This document shows, piece by piece, positions 57,962 to 64,000 of a stretch of DNA of 64,000 nt. The translations under genes and the position numbers were made by a program. Positions within the stretch are counted from its first letter, which is position 1. Every line of letters begins with the position of its first letter. The DNA is from a virus, in the IMG/VR virus record IMGVR_UViG_3300043409_002042, positions 1-64,000 of that record; one strand, given 5' to 3'. Under the pieces are notes generated by a model, which worked only from the letters and a program-made list of their open reading frames with translations, was not told where the DNA came from and searched no databases.

Positions 57962-59659
57962 ATGCAAAACGCACTCAACACCGCCCACAACGCCGCCGCC
58001 CCCCAAAATGAGCGGGTTGACGCCTTGCGGGAGGCGCAATCGGTGGCTATGCCGTCGTCGGTGCCGGACATGCTCCCGCTGGTGCAGTTCGTTGCCGAGC
58101 AGTACCAGGAGCAGGAGTTCTACAAGTCGCTGCAGCGCCCGAACGTGATCCCGTTTCCTTCGCGTGCCGTGGCCGAGAAAAAGCCGGGCATGCAGTCTCT
58201 GGTGATCAACGACACCTATGGCAACGCCATGGGCGAGTGGCGTGATCGCTGGTCAAACCTCAGTTTTGACATGCTGCGCCAGATGGTCGACCAGACCCCG
58301 GTGTTGGGATCGGTCGTCATGACCCGCATCCGGCAGGTCAAGCGGTTCTGCCGGGTGCCGGACCTTGGCAAGGGCCCGGGGTTCCAGATCCGGCTCAAGG
58401 ACCCGAATGCCAAGCTGGGCAGCGACGAGAAGCAGACCGTGGCCTTGCTGCAGGACTTCTTCACGCACAGCGGCTGGGAGAAGAACCCTCGCCAGCGTGC
58501 GCGCCTGCGGCGCGACAACTTCTCGAACTTCATGGCCAAGTCTGTGCGGGACTCGCTGATTCTGGATTCTGCGCCGATTGAAACCGAGTACAAGCGCGAC
58601 AAGCGCCTTGGGATTGATGGCTTCTATGCTGTCGACGGTGCCACCATCCGGCTGTGCAACGAGGACGGCTACCGAGGCGATGACGAGATTTTTGCTCTGC
58701 AGGTGGTCGATGGGCAGATTCGGTCCTGCTACACGCACGACGACCTGATTTACGTGCCCCGCAACCCGCGCACCGATGTGTTGGTGGCTGGCTACGGCAT
58801 GTCCGAGACTGAGTTGCTGGTTCGTGTGATCACGGGCTTCCTGAACGCTTTTACCTACAACACAAAGTACTTCGATTCGAATGCGATCCCCAAGGGCTTG
58901 CTGCACCTCACGGGCGATTACGGCCAGGAGGACATGGTGGCGTTCAAGCGCTACTGGAACTCAATGGTCAAGGGCATCAACAACGCCTGGACCTTGCCTG
59001 TGCTGGTGTCGAAGAACCAGGAGTCGAAGGCCGCTTTTGAGAACTTCGGTGTTGAGGTCAACGAGATTATGTTTTCGAAGTGGATGGTGTTTCTTACTTC
59101 GATTATTTGTGCGATTTACGGGATTGCTCCTGACGAGATTAACTTCGAATCTTTCACGTCGGGAACTTCGTCGCTGTCTGGGTCAGACACAGAAGAGAAG
59201 CTGATTCATTCCGCAGACAAAGGCTTGCGCCCTCTCTTGTCTCATTATGAGGACATTTTCTCCGACTATATTGTTGGGGAGTTTGGCGACAAGTATTGCT
59301 TCCGGTGGACGGGTCTTGACGAGGAAGACCCTCAAACAGCGTGGCAAAAAGACCAAAAGCTGATGACTTTCAATGAAGGACGGAAGGCTCGAGGGCTTGA
59401 AGCCATCAAAGGAAGTCTTGGCGATTGTCCTTTGGACCCCGCTCTCATGGGGCAATGGTCGCAGATCAATCAAGCTGAGCAGGCCGATTATGGTGACCCT
59501 GGCGCTGAACAAGGCCAAGGAAGTCAGCCCGGCGATGATCAAAATGTTGATCCAGGCCAAGATCCTGCTGGTCCACAGGATGCAGAAGACGATCAGACCG
59601 ATAACGGACCTAGTATGCAGAAGTCCTTTGGCCTGCCTGTCTTTCGGGTTGACCCGTGA
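57962..59659 (+). CDS. Portal protein
   Basis: 565 residues. Typical portal features: DMLRQMVDQTPVLGSVVMTRIRQVKRF near ~100, IDGFYAVDGATIRLCNEDGYRG, DDLIYVPRNPRTD, AFTYNTKYFDSNAIPKGLLHL, and a C-terminal MFSKWMVFLTSIICAIYGIAPDEINFES followed by an acidic Gln/Asp/Gly-rich tail. It forms the dodecameric ring through which DNA enters the head. Base composition drops abruptly after about 59,040 (codons become A/T-ending) to the end, unlike the first two-thirds. An HNH gene follows at once. Confidence 0.92.
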   Translation: MQNALNTAHNAAAPQNERVDALREAQSVAMPSSVPDMLPLVQFVAEQYQEQEFYKSLQRPNVIPFPSRAVAEKKPGMQSLVINDTYGNAMGEWRDRWSNLSFDMLRQMVDQTPVLGSVVMTRIRQVKRFCRVPDLGKGPGFQIRLKDPNAKLGSDEKQTVALLQDFFTHSGWEKNPRQRARLRRDNFSNFMAKSVRDSLILDSAPIETEYKRDKRLGIDGFYAVDGATIRLCNEDGYRGDDEIFALQVVDGQIRSCYTHDDLIYVPRNPRTDVLVAGYGMSETELLVRVITGFLNAFTYNTKYFDSNAIPKGLLHLTGDYGQEDMVAFKRYWNSMVKGINNAWTLPVLVSKNQESKAAFENFGVEVNEIMFSKWMVFLTSIICAIYGIAPDEINFESFTSGTSSLSGSDTEEKLIHSADKGLRPLLSHYEDIFSDYIVGEFGDKYCFRWTGLDEEDPQTAWQKDQKLMTFNEGRKARGLEAIKGSLGDCPLDPALMGQWSQINQAEQADYGDPGAEQGQGSQPGDDQNVDPGQDPAGPQDAEDDQTDNGPSMQKSFGLPVFRVDP

Positions 59660-59677
59660 GTATGGCAACATACTAGT

Positions 59678-60385
59678 ATGAAGAGCCAACTCCCCGCATC
59701 ACGAGCTGCAGCAAAGGCAGCCGGACTGAAACATTACTTTACAGGTAAGCCTTGCAAGTTCGGTCACTTGTCAGCGCGTTTGGTTAGCTGTGGTCAATGT
59801 TCGGAATGCAACAAGCAGCGTCTTGCAGCCGGTAGAGCTAAAAATCCAGACAAGTTTCGCTTGTATTCCGCCAAAGCCTATCAATCCAATCCGCAGAAGT
59901 TTATTGACGCGGCGAAGCGTCGTAGGTCGGCTAATTTGTCTGCCGCTCTGCAGGCTGAGCGGGCAACTTACGCCAGAAACAAAGAAAAAGTGAACGCCGC
60001 GCAAAGGATCTCTTACAAGGCCAAAGCGTCGGTATTCAACGAGGCCAGAAGAAATCGTCGTTTACAGGATTCTGTTTGGGCCTTTTCTCAACGATCTCGA
60101 TGCCTGGTTCGTGGTGCGCTGACTCGGTCTGGTTTCAAGAAGTCGAAGCGCACAGAGGAGCTTCTTGGTTGCTCAACGCAAGAATTCCGCGTTCAAATGG
60201 AAAGGCAATTCTTGCCTGGTATGGGTTGGCACAACATGCACCTGTGGGAGATCGACCACATCGTGCCTGCGTCAAGTGCCAGAACGCAGGAAGAAGCTGA
60301 AGTTCTAAATCGGGTGGGGAACCTACGCCCGCTGTGGCGTGACGCAAATCGATCAAAGGGAGCGGCCATCCAATGCCTGCTATGA
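59678..60385 (+). CDS. HNH endonuclease, probable homing enzyme
   Basis: 235 residues. N-terminus HYFTGKPCKFGHLSARLVSCGQCSECN binds zinc (two CxxC). C-terminus LLGCSTQEFRVQMERQFLPGM and WEIDHIVPASSARTQEEAEV, then NLRPLWRDANRSKG, is the phage-type HNH nuclease (DH/N/N). It is inserted between portal and a small structural gene and has different codon use from the upstream two-thirds of portal. It probably spread by homing. Confidence 0.9.
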   Translation: MKSQLPASRAAAKAAGLKHYFTGKPCKFGHLSARLVSCGQCSECNKQRLAAGRAKNPDKFRLYSAKAYQSNPQKFIDAAKRRRSANLSAALQAERATYARNKEKVNAAQRISYKAKASVFNEARRNRRLQDSVWAFSQRSRCLVRGALTRSGFKKSKRTEELLGCSTQEFRVQMERQFLPGMGWHNMHLWEIDHIVPASSARTQEEAEVLNRVGNLRPLWRDANRSKGAAIQCLL

Positions 60386-60711
60386 AATCAGTCCAGCAGC
60401 AACAGGTCGCACCATCGGCCTACCGTGGCGATGAGGTGTTTTTTCGCAAGGGTGGGCAACCGGTGATCGGCAAAGTGCTTGCCACGGGCCAGCACGGCTG
60501 CACCGTGGAGCACGAGGGCGCGCGCCACAAAATCAAGCACGAGCACATCCTGGGTCACAAAAAGCGTGCCCCGCAGCGGTATCATGTGGAGCATGAGGGC
60601 GAGGATGGTCTGATTGTTCGGGACGGCAACGGGAAGCGCCATTATGTGGGCGTACCACCGGAGGCGAAGGCCGAGCGGTTGGAGTTGCAGAAATCTTTAG
60701 GGCCCCGATAG
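60373..60711 (+). CDS. Small structural-type protein, 112 aa (SH3-like)
   Basis: Overlaps the HNH gene by 13 bases. YRGDEVFFRKGGQPVIGKVLATGQHGCTVEHEGARHKIKHEHILGHKKR is a beta-barrel, SH3-like element, common next to portal genes in phages. The tail is a charged helix (PPEAKAERLELQKSL). Probably displaced from the portal by the HNH insertion. Role unknown. Confidence 0.7.
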   Translation: MPAMKSVQQQQVAPSAYRGDEVFFRKGGQPVIGKVLATGQHGCTVEHEGARHKIKHEHILGHKKRAPQRYHVEHEGEDGLIVRDGNGKRHYVGVPPEAKAERLELQKSLGPR

Positions 60712-60866
60712 TCCGTGAAGCCTGGCGCGGCCAGCGGGGGGTAAGCCGCTGGAAATGTTTTGCCCCGCTCAGCCGGGGTTCTGCTGCGGGTGACCGTGGT
60801 GGACAGGTGCGCTGATGGCGGTGGTCGCCAGCGTCGTGAGTGGCGTGGCCTTGATGGCGGCAAGTG

Positions 60867-60884
60867 GCGGGGCTTCGGCCCCGC
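60867..60884 (+). terminator. Strong hairpin with UUCG loop
   Basis: GCGGGGC (60867-60873), TTCG, GCCCCGC (60878-60884): perfect 7-bp GC stem with a stable tetraloop; a T-rich stretch (TTTGATTTTTG) follows at 60896. Likely terminator of the portal-to-60711 transcript, just upstream of a new promoter. Confidence 0.7.
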
Positions 60885-60906
60885 TGCGCACACGGTTTGA
60901 TTTTTG

Positions 60907-60915
60907 TGGTATAGT
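60907..60915 (+). promoter_or_regulatory. Extended -10 promoter for structured RNA
   Basis: TG-G-TATAGT (60907-60915) is an extended -10 with no recognisable -35, about 23 bases past the strong hairpin. A transcript would start near 60922, at the head of the structured noncoding stretch. Confidence 0.55.
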
Positions 60916-60921
60916 TGTTTT

Positions 60922-61310
60922 CACGAAAGCGGATGCTGTGGAAGCGGCGGGATACGCAACCTGCACACAGACGCAGCGAGTAGTGCCAGGTTGGGGTTTC
61001 CCGGCTGGAGCGGTTGAAGGCACCGACAAGCTTACCCGGTGAAAGGCCCCGGGTGCCATCACCGCTGATCTACCTCAGACCGAATACCGGAACGTATGTC
61101 CGGTAATCATGCCCACAAGAGGACCAGATCGTATGCTGGGTGTCGCTGCAATGGGCCGCAGCGATCAGCGGTGATGGTTATGCGGAGATAGCTGGGACGG
61201 CCCAGCCGGTTGCCTTTTGGCATGTCACCGTCAACGCCCGGACTGAGAGGGCGGGAAAAAGTCCAGTGACGCATGGAGAGCATGAAGACGATCGGCCCCC
61301 TGTTGGGACC
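60922..61310 (+). ncRNA. Structured noncoding RNA candidate, about 390 nt
   Basis: No convincing coding frame, but many perfect stems: CAACCTGCAC with GTGC-CAGGTTG (60957/60983); GGCACC with GGTGCC (61019/61052); a 15-bp long-range stem CCATCACCGCTGATC (61056-61070) with its exact complement (61163-61177), enclosing hairpins TACCGGA/TCCGGTA (61085/61099) and GCTGC/GCAGC (61145/61158); then GCTGGG/CCCAGC (61191/61201) and CGCCC/GGGCG (61235/61249). Such nesting implies a folded RNA. It precedes a small gene and two tRNA genes, as do some giant phage RNAs (GOLLD, ROOL). I cannot assign a known class. Confidence 0.68.
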
Positions 61311-61351
61311 CAGGGTCGATCATGTTTGCAGACTGGAACGAAAGAAATAAA

Positions 61352-61672
61352 ATGCAAGTGCACTTGATCTATACGCAGCGCGAGGACGGTGGGTTTGACC
61401 ACGCAGTGGTATTTGGCGACGCGCCCCCGTGGAGTGCGCCTGAAGAGAACGTCATCAACTGCGCAAGCGAGACAGACGCCGTTCGACTGAAAAAAAAGGT
61501 CGAAGACATGCAAATCGCGTTGTCTCAATCCATTGAGTGCAGCGTGTACGAACGGGATGTTTTGCCGACCATTGAACGCGCCTTTGTTGTCAAATTGGTG
61601 GGGGCTCCAGAGATGGCGACTGCCGATGAACACGCAGAACTGGTTAGCAGCCTCACGGCGCACATGCGATGA
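61352..61672 (+). CDS. Small phage protein, 106 aa
   Basis: Start taken at MQVHLIYTQREDGGFDHAVV, with an alternative ATG at 61322. GAAAG precedes. Mixed sequence with one helical half (DAVRLKKKVEDMQIALSQSIE) and no recognised motif. Lies between the structured RNA and the tRNAs. Confidence 0.55.
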   Translation: MQVHLIYTQREDGGFDHAVVFGDAPPWSAPEENVINCASETDAVRLKKKVEDMQIALSQSIECSVYERDVLPTIERAFVVKLVGAPEMATADEHAELVSSLTAHMR

Positions 61673-61690
61673 ATTGGTGTTGACCATCAT

Positions 61691-61766
61691 CTCGGTTTAG
61701 CTCAGTTGGTAGAGCGCGTGCTTTGGGAGCATGAGGCCGGAAGTTCGAGACTTTCAACCGAGACCA
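61691..61766 (+). tRNA. tRNA-Pro (anticodon TGG)
   Basis: Acceptor CTCGGTT/AACCGAG, D-arm GCTC...GAGC, anticodon stem CGTGC/GCATG with loop TTTGGGA (anticodon TGG), T-arm GGAAG TTCGAGA CTTTC (one G-T pair), discriminator A and encoded CCA. Complete and probably functional. Eight bases from the tRNA-Met. Confidence 0.95.
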
Positions 61767-61773
61767 AAATTGA

Positions 61774-61850
61774 CGCGACGTAGAGCAGCTGGTCAGCTCG
61801 TTTGGTTCATACCCAAAAGGTCGCAGGTTCGAGTCCTGCCGTCGCAACCA
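61774..61850 (+). tRNA. tRNA-Met, initiator type (anticodon CAT)
   Basis: 77 nt, encoded CCA. Acceptor CGCGACG/CGTCGCA with a C1-A72 mismatch, the mark of bacterial initiator tRNAs. D-arm GAGC/GCTC places A11 against U24, another initiator feature, and is identical to the E. coli initiator there; the AGGTC variable loop also matches. The anticodon stem is TTTGG/CCAAA with loop TTCATAC: only two of the three conserved G-C pairs are present (U29-A41 replaces G29-C41). This is not an elongator methionine tRNA. Phage-coded initiator tRNAs are uncommon. Confidence 0.85.
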
Positions 61851-62220
61851 TATGCATGAAAATGCTGCTGCCATGCGTTGCTGGCAGATGACTTTGCTGG
61901 TGGGAAAGAAACCAGCACCATCACATCAGCGGGCCGCATGACTGGATGCCCTGGCGTCACGAACGCGCAGGCGTGCGACGAGCCCCGATGACTCCTGGTT
62001 CGCGCTGGACGAGGTAAGCGGCATATCGAAAAATGCTGAAGGTAGCCCAGCCCGCTGATGTGATGGTGAGGGCAATGCCGGGATTCCGAGCACCCAACAA
62101 CGTGAAGGCAGGTACTAGAGAACGGGGAAGCGCGAATTACCCGGAAAGAGTCGAATTCCTGCCGTGCTCCGTTATAGCAGGGGCCACCATCAACCAATCC
62201 GCCGGTTTCCGCGCGCCATC
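61851..62220. other. Noncoding stretch with hairpins between tRNAs and head gene
   Basis: About 370 bases with no convincing gene: an in-frame upstream extension of the head gene from 62033 exists but lacks a ribosome site and protein-like sequence. Perfect or near-perfect hairpins: CTGCCA/TGGCAG (~61876), GCTGGT/ACCAGC (~61898), GGCAGG/CCTGCC enclosing CGGG/CCCG (~62108-62165). May be part of the same structured RNA system as 60.9-61.3 kb or a 5' leader. Confidence 0.45.
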
Positions 62221-62238
62221 TTGTCGTGACCCTACCAT
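62221..62238 (+). promoter_or_regulatory. Putative late promoter element, copy 9 (before minor head gene)
   Basis: TTGTCGTGA (62221-62229), three bases, TACCAT (62233-62238). ATG 62246 follows after 7 bases with no Shine-Dalgarno. Noncoding on both sides except for a doubtful longer ORF. Confidence 0.7.
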
Positions 62239-62245
62239 TCGCACC

Positions 62246-63409
62246 ATGGGACTCTTCCTCGATCTACTGCATGTGCCCGTTGGCGTGACCAATGATGCCA
62301 TTGAGGGCATATACAAGGCCCTGTCCGATGGCCACAACCACGGCGATGATGGCGCAATCTGGCAACCACACCAATCCGTTTTGATCCGTCGCTTGGTCGA
62401 ACTGTTCACCCAGCGCGGGCTTGATCGCTTGGCCGCCGTGAAGCAGGCCTTGACCGACTGGCAAACAGGAAAGAACCACACCCCATCCACCACCCCGGTG
62501 GTCGTGCCGCCCGGCGCGGTGCAGCGCTGGAATGCCGACGAGCTGGCCCTTGCCGGGGTTTACCTTGAGAGCCTGCCGCCTGCGCAGTGGACGTTGGACG
62601 ACCACATGATGGCCGTTGACCTGGTCATGCACACGCTCATGTCGCCCGATGACCTGATCGCCGAGGCCGAGTGGTTGGCTGTGCGCGCTGGCATGATGGG
62701 CAAGGTGCAGGCCAACATGGCCGCCGAGCCCAGCGTCAAGCAGGCCGACGCCATCCTTGCCGCGCTGCCGTCAAGCGTTGCTGGCGCGGTTCAGCAGTTT
62801 CGCCTGCCGCCCAAGCAGGCGGCTGTGCTCAGTTTCGCGTCGGCACGCGCCGCCGAGCACGTCACCTCGTTGGCTGATGGCGCACGCCACAAGATGCGGG
62901 CGATGATCGCCGAGGACTTGGAGCAGCGCGCCCTGGGTGTGCCTCCTACGGGCTCCAGCAGCCTGCAGACCAAGATGCTGGACGCCTTTGGTACCCTGAA
63001 TCGGGATTGGCGTCGCATCGCCGTCACCGAGGCTGGCGAGGCCCAGCTCCAGGGGCTGGTGGCCAGCATGAAGCCCGGAGCCAAGTTGAAGCGGGTGGAG
63101 CAGTACAAGGGCGCGTGCGCTTTTTGTCGAAAGATCGACGGCCTGGTGGTCACCGTGGTGGCTGCCGATGCGCCGAAAAAGAACCCCGACACCGAGATTT
63201 GGCCTGGCAAGAACAACATTGGCCGCTCAGCGTCGCCACGTAAGCGAGTTGGCGACGTTCTGGTTGAGCGCGAGCCGCACGAGATGTGGCAGGTGCCAGC
63301 GGGTTTGGTTCACCCGCACTGCCGCGGCCGGTGGCTGCACGTGGATGATGGCGCGCAGGCGGGGGATGATCCAGAGTTTGCGGCTTGGCTGGGGGCGACG
63401 TTGTCGTGA
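62246..63409 (+). CDS. Minor head / head morphogenesis protein (SPP1 gp7 / Mu F-like)
   Basis: 387 residues. N-terminal half helical (DLLHVPVGVTNDAIEGIYK...). The C-terminal half has ALNRDWRRIAVTEAGEAQ-type helix, then GACAFCRKIDGLVV, NNIGRSASPRKR and VHPHCRGRW: the Cys and His residues in this order define the SPP1 gp7 / Mu gpF fold, a portal-associated internal head protein that steers scaffold and DNA ejection. Start is 62246 because it lies at the promoter element and starts the conserved domain. Stop is in the next promoter copy. Confidence 0.86.
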   Translation: MGLFLDLLHVPVGVTNDAIEGIYKALSDGHNHGDDGAIWQPHQSVLIRRLVELFTQRGLDRLAAVKQALTDWQTGKNHTPSTTPVVVPPGAVQRWNADELALAGVYLESLPPAQWTLDDHMMAVDLVMHTLMSPDDLIAEAEWLAVRAGMMGKVQANMAAEPSVKQADAILAALPSSVAGAVQQFRLPPKQAAVLSFASARAAEHVTSLADGARHKMRAMIAEDLEQRALGVPPTGSSSLQTKMLDAFGTLNRDWRRIAVTEAGEAQLQGLVASMKPGAKLKRVEQYKGACAFCRKIDGLVVTVVAADAPKKNPDTEIWPGKNNIGRSASPRKRVGDVLVEREPHEMWQVPAGLVHPHCRGRWLHVDDGAQAGDDPEFAAWLGATLS

Positions 63410-63418
63410 CCGCAAAAT
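63401..63418 (+). promoter_or_regulatory. Putative late promoter element, copy 10
   Basis: TTGTCGTGA (63401-63409, its TGA is the stop of the head gene), three bases, CAAAAT (63413-63418). ATG 63425 follows after exactly 6 bases; only a weak GAGG precedes it. Confidence 0.66.
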
Positions 63419-63424
63419 GAGGCG

Positions 63425-64000
63425 ATGCCGCCACGCCTCCTGATTTTGCCGTCCATGCTGCTCAAGGCAGCGTCGTCCATTCCGCCTGGTTCTCGCTGGA
63501 TCACGGTGCACCCCAATCCTGGAGCCAAGGGTCAAGCCGTCCTCATCCAGCCTCAGCCTGATGGTAGCCATCGCGTGATTGGCGGCGCCGGAGGGATCTT
63601 AAACTACCTCAAGCTGCGCGGCGTAAAGTCGGTGGACCACTACAAGGAAGAGGCGGGCAAAAAGGCCGAGGAGCGCACTGCCGCGCGCAAGGCCCAGCAA
63701 GAGGCTGACAAGGCATCCGGCGTGCACGGTGCCAAGCAGGAAGCCCGCAAGGACATCAAGGCGCAAAAGCAGGCTGCCGAGCGCGAGCTGATTGAGGCCG
63801 TGGCAAAGAAGGCGGGCTGGAAACCCGAGGAGCTGGAGTTCCCAGAGGCCGACTACCAGCACCTGTCTCTGGCCGCTCAGGAAAAGGTGCGCGACAAGTT
63901 CCACCGCGACCTGCTGGGCAAGGCCAAAGATGCGATCACGCAGTCGCGCCAGCGCCTGGTGCAGGACGCTTCGGCTCGCGCCGATGCCAAGATCGGCGAG
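63425..64000 (+). CDS. N-terminus of a large polyvalent-type virion protein (runs off the right end)
   Basis: Open from ATG 63425 to the window end (192 codons, no stop). Begins MPPRLLILPSMLLKAASSIP, then SRWITVHPNPGAKGQAVLIQP and VIGGAGGILNYLKLRGV: the WITV...KGxxV...GGxGG module at the N-terminus of many giant injected phage proteins. A long Lys/Glu/Ala-rich coiled coil follows (~75-190). The 1,618-residue gene opens with a related type of module. It is preceded by a late-promoter element 6 bases before the ATG. Confidence 0.75.
   Translation, partial: MPPRLLILPSMLLKAASSIPPGSRWITVHPNPGAKGQAVLIQPQPDGSHRVIGGAGGILNYLKLRGVKSVDHYKEEAGKKAEERTAARKAQQEADKASGVHGAKQEARKDIKAQKQAAERELIEAVAKKAGWKPEELEFPEADYQHLSLAAQEKVRDKFHRDLLGKAKDAITQSRQRLVQDASARADAKIGE

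Noticed and set aside
60922-62220. tmRNA or group I intron
   Set aside because: I found no tmRNA-like end pairing or tag frame, and no typical intron core; the stems seen do not match either class by eye.
62033-62245. N-terminal extension of the minor head gene
   Set aside because: The added residues are not protein-like, there is no ribosome site, and the extension covers hairpins and the promoter element.
1-64000. CRISPR array or insertion sequence
   Set aside because: No regular short repeats with equal spacers and no transposase or terminal inverted repeats are visible.

Overview
The window lies entirely inside the genome of a large tailed bacteriophage (temperate, or descended from a temperate one). 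I see no host housekeeping genes. Part of a baseplate gene is cut by the left edge and a large virion-associated gene is cut by the right edge. The major capsid and tail tube/sheath genes must lie outside, so the full genome is larger than 64 kb. The DNA is visibly GC-rich, and gene types such as the DUF4815 tail protein, DUF4942-methylase and ParB-methylase next to the terminase fit a phage of a proteobacterium. A betaproteobacterial host (Burkholderiales, e.g. Comamonadaceae) is my best guess, but it is inference only.

Layout. (1) 1-8.05 kb, + strand: baseplate, DUF4815 protein, tail fibre, glycine-rich tip protein and a tail-collar gene broken by a one-base shift in a G7 run. (2) 8.05-10.46 kb, +: NlpC/P60-like protein, two holin-like membrane proteins, GH19 endolysin, and i-spanin with a nested o-spanin. 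(3) 10.46-25.97 kb, -: DUF4942-methylase, tyrosine integrase, HNH nuclease, two more methyltransferases, helicase, HU protein, excisionase-like HTH, and a recombination set (annealing-like protein, SMC/RecF-type ATPase, RecE-like nuclease). A tRNA-Lys sits among them. (4) 26.1-32.9 kb, +: an HTH-DUF4406 fusion at a divergent control region, SF2 helicase, SSB, VRR-NUC nuclease and a primase-helicase. (5) 32.87-38.88 kb, -: a train of tiny genes joined by ATGA overlaps, three of them only 30-45 codons long. (6) 38.88-39.32 kb: an AT-rich intergenic region with many GGAACCG-type repeats on both strands, probably a replication origin. (7) 39.36 kb to the right end, mostly +: small zinc-ribbon and membrane proteins, phosphatase, small-terminase-like gene, ParB-methylase, a 1,618-residue polyvalent protein with ADP-ribosyltransferase- and kinase-like regions, NUDIX protein, large terminase, portal, an intruding HNH gene, a structured noncoding RNA, tRNA-Pro, an initiator-type tRNA-Met, a minor head protein and the start of a second polyvalent-like protein. 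A short minus-strand island with dUTPase interrupts it at 56.2-57.9 kb.

The most notable discovery is a conserved 18-base element: a TTGTCGTGA core, exactly 3 bases, then a hexamer resembling a -10 box (second base A in all ten copies). It occurs ten times, always on the + strand, immediately before structural or lysis genes (1404, 8557, 9278, 39325, 42548, 45094, 51843, 57938, 62221, 63401). I read it as this phage's own late promoter. In five copies, and possibly a sixth, the start codon lies only 6-8 bases past the hexamer with little or no Shine-Dalgarno sequence, so those mRNAs would begin at or next to their ATG (leaderless). The same phage carries a tRNA with the C1-A72 mismatch and A11-U24 pair of initiator tRNAs. 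Leaderless late mRNAs with a phage-supplied initiator tRNA would be a coherent and, as far as I know, undescribed system.

Other unusual points: a large terminase that appears to carry two complete ATPase domains in tandem, an SSB-like acidic tip on the putative annealing protein, about 400 nt of strongly self-complementary noncoding RNA next to the tRNAs, and three genes broken by apparent one-base shifts.
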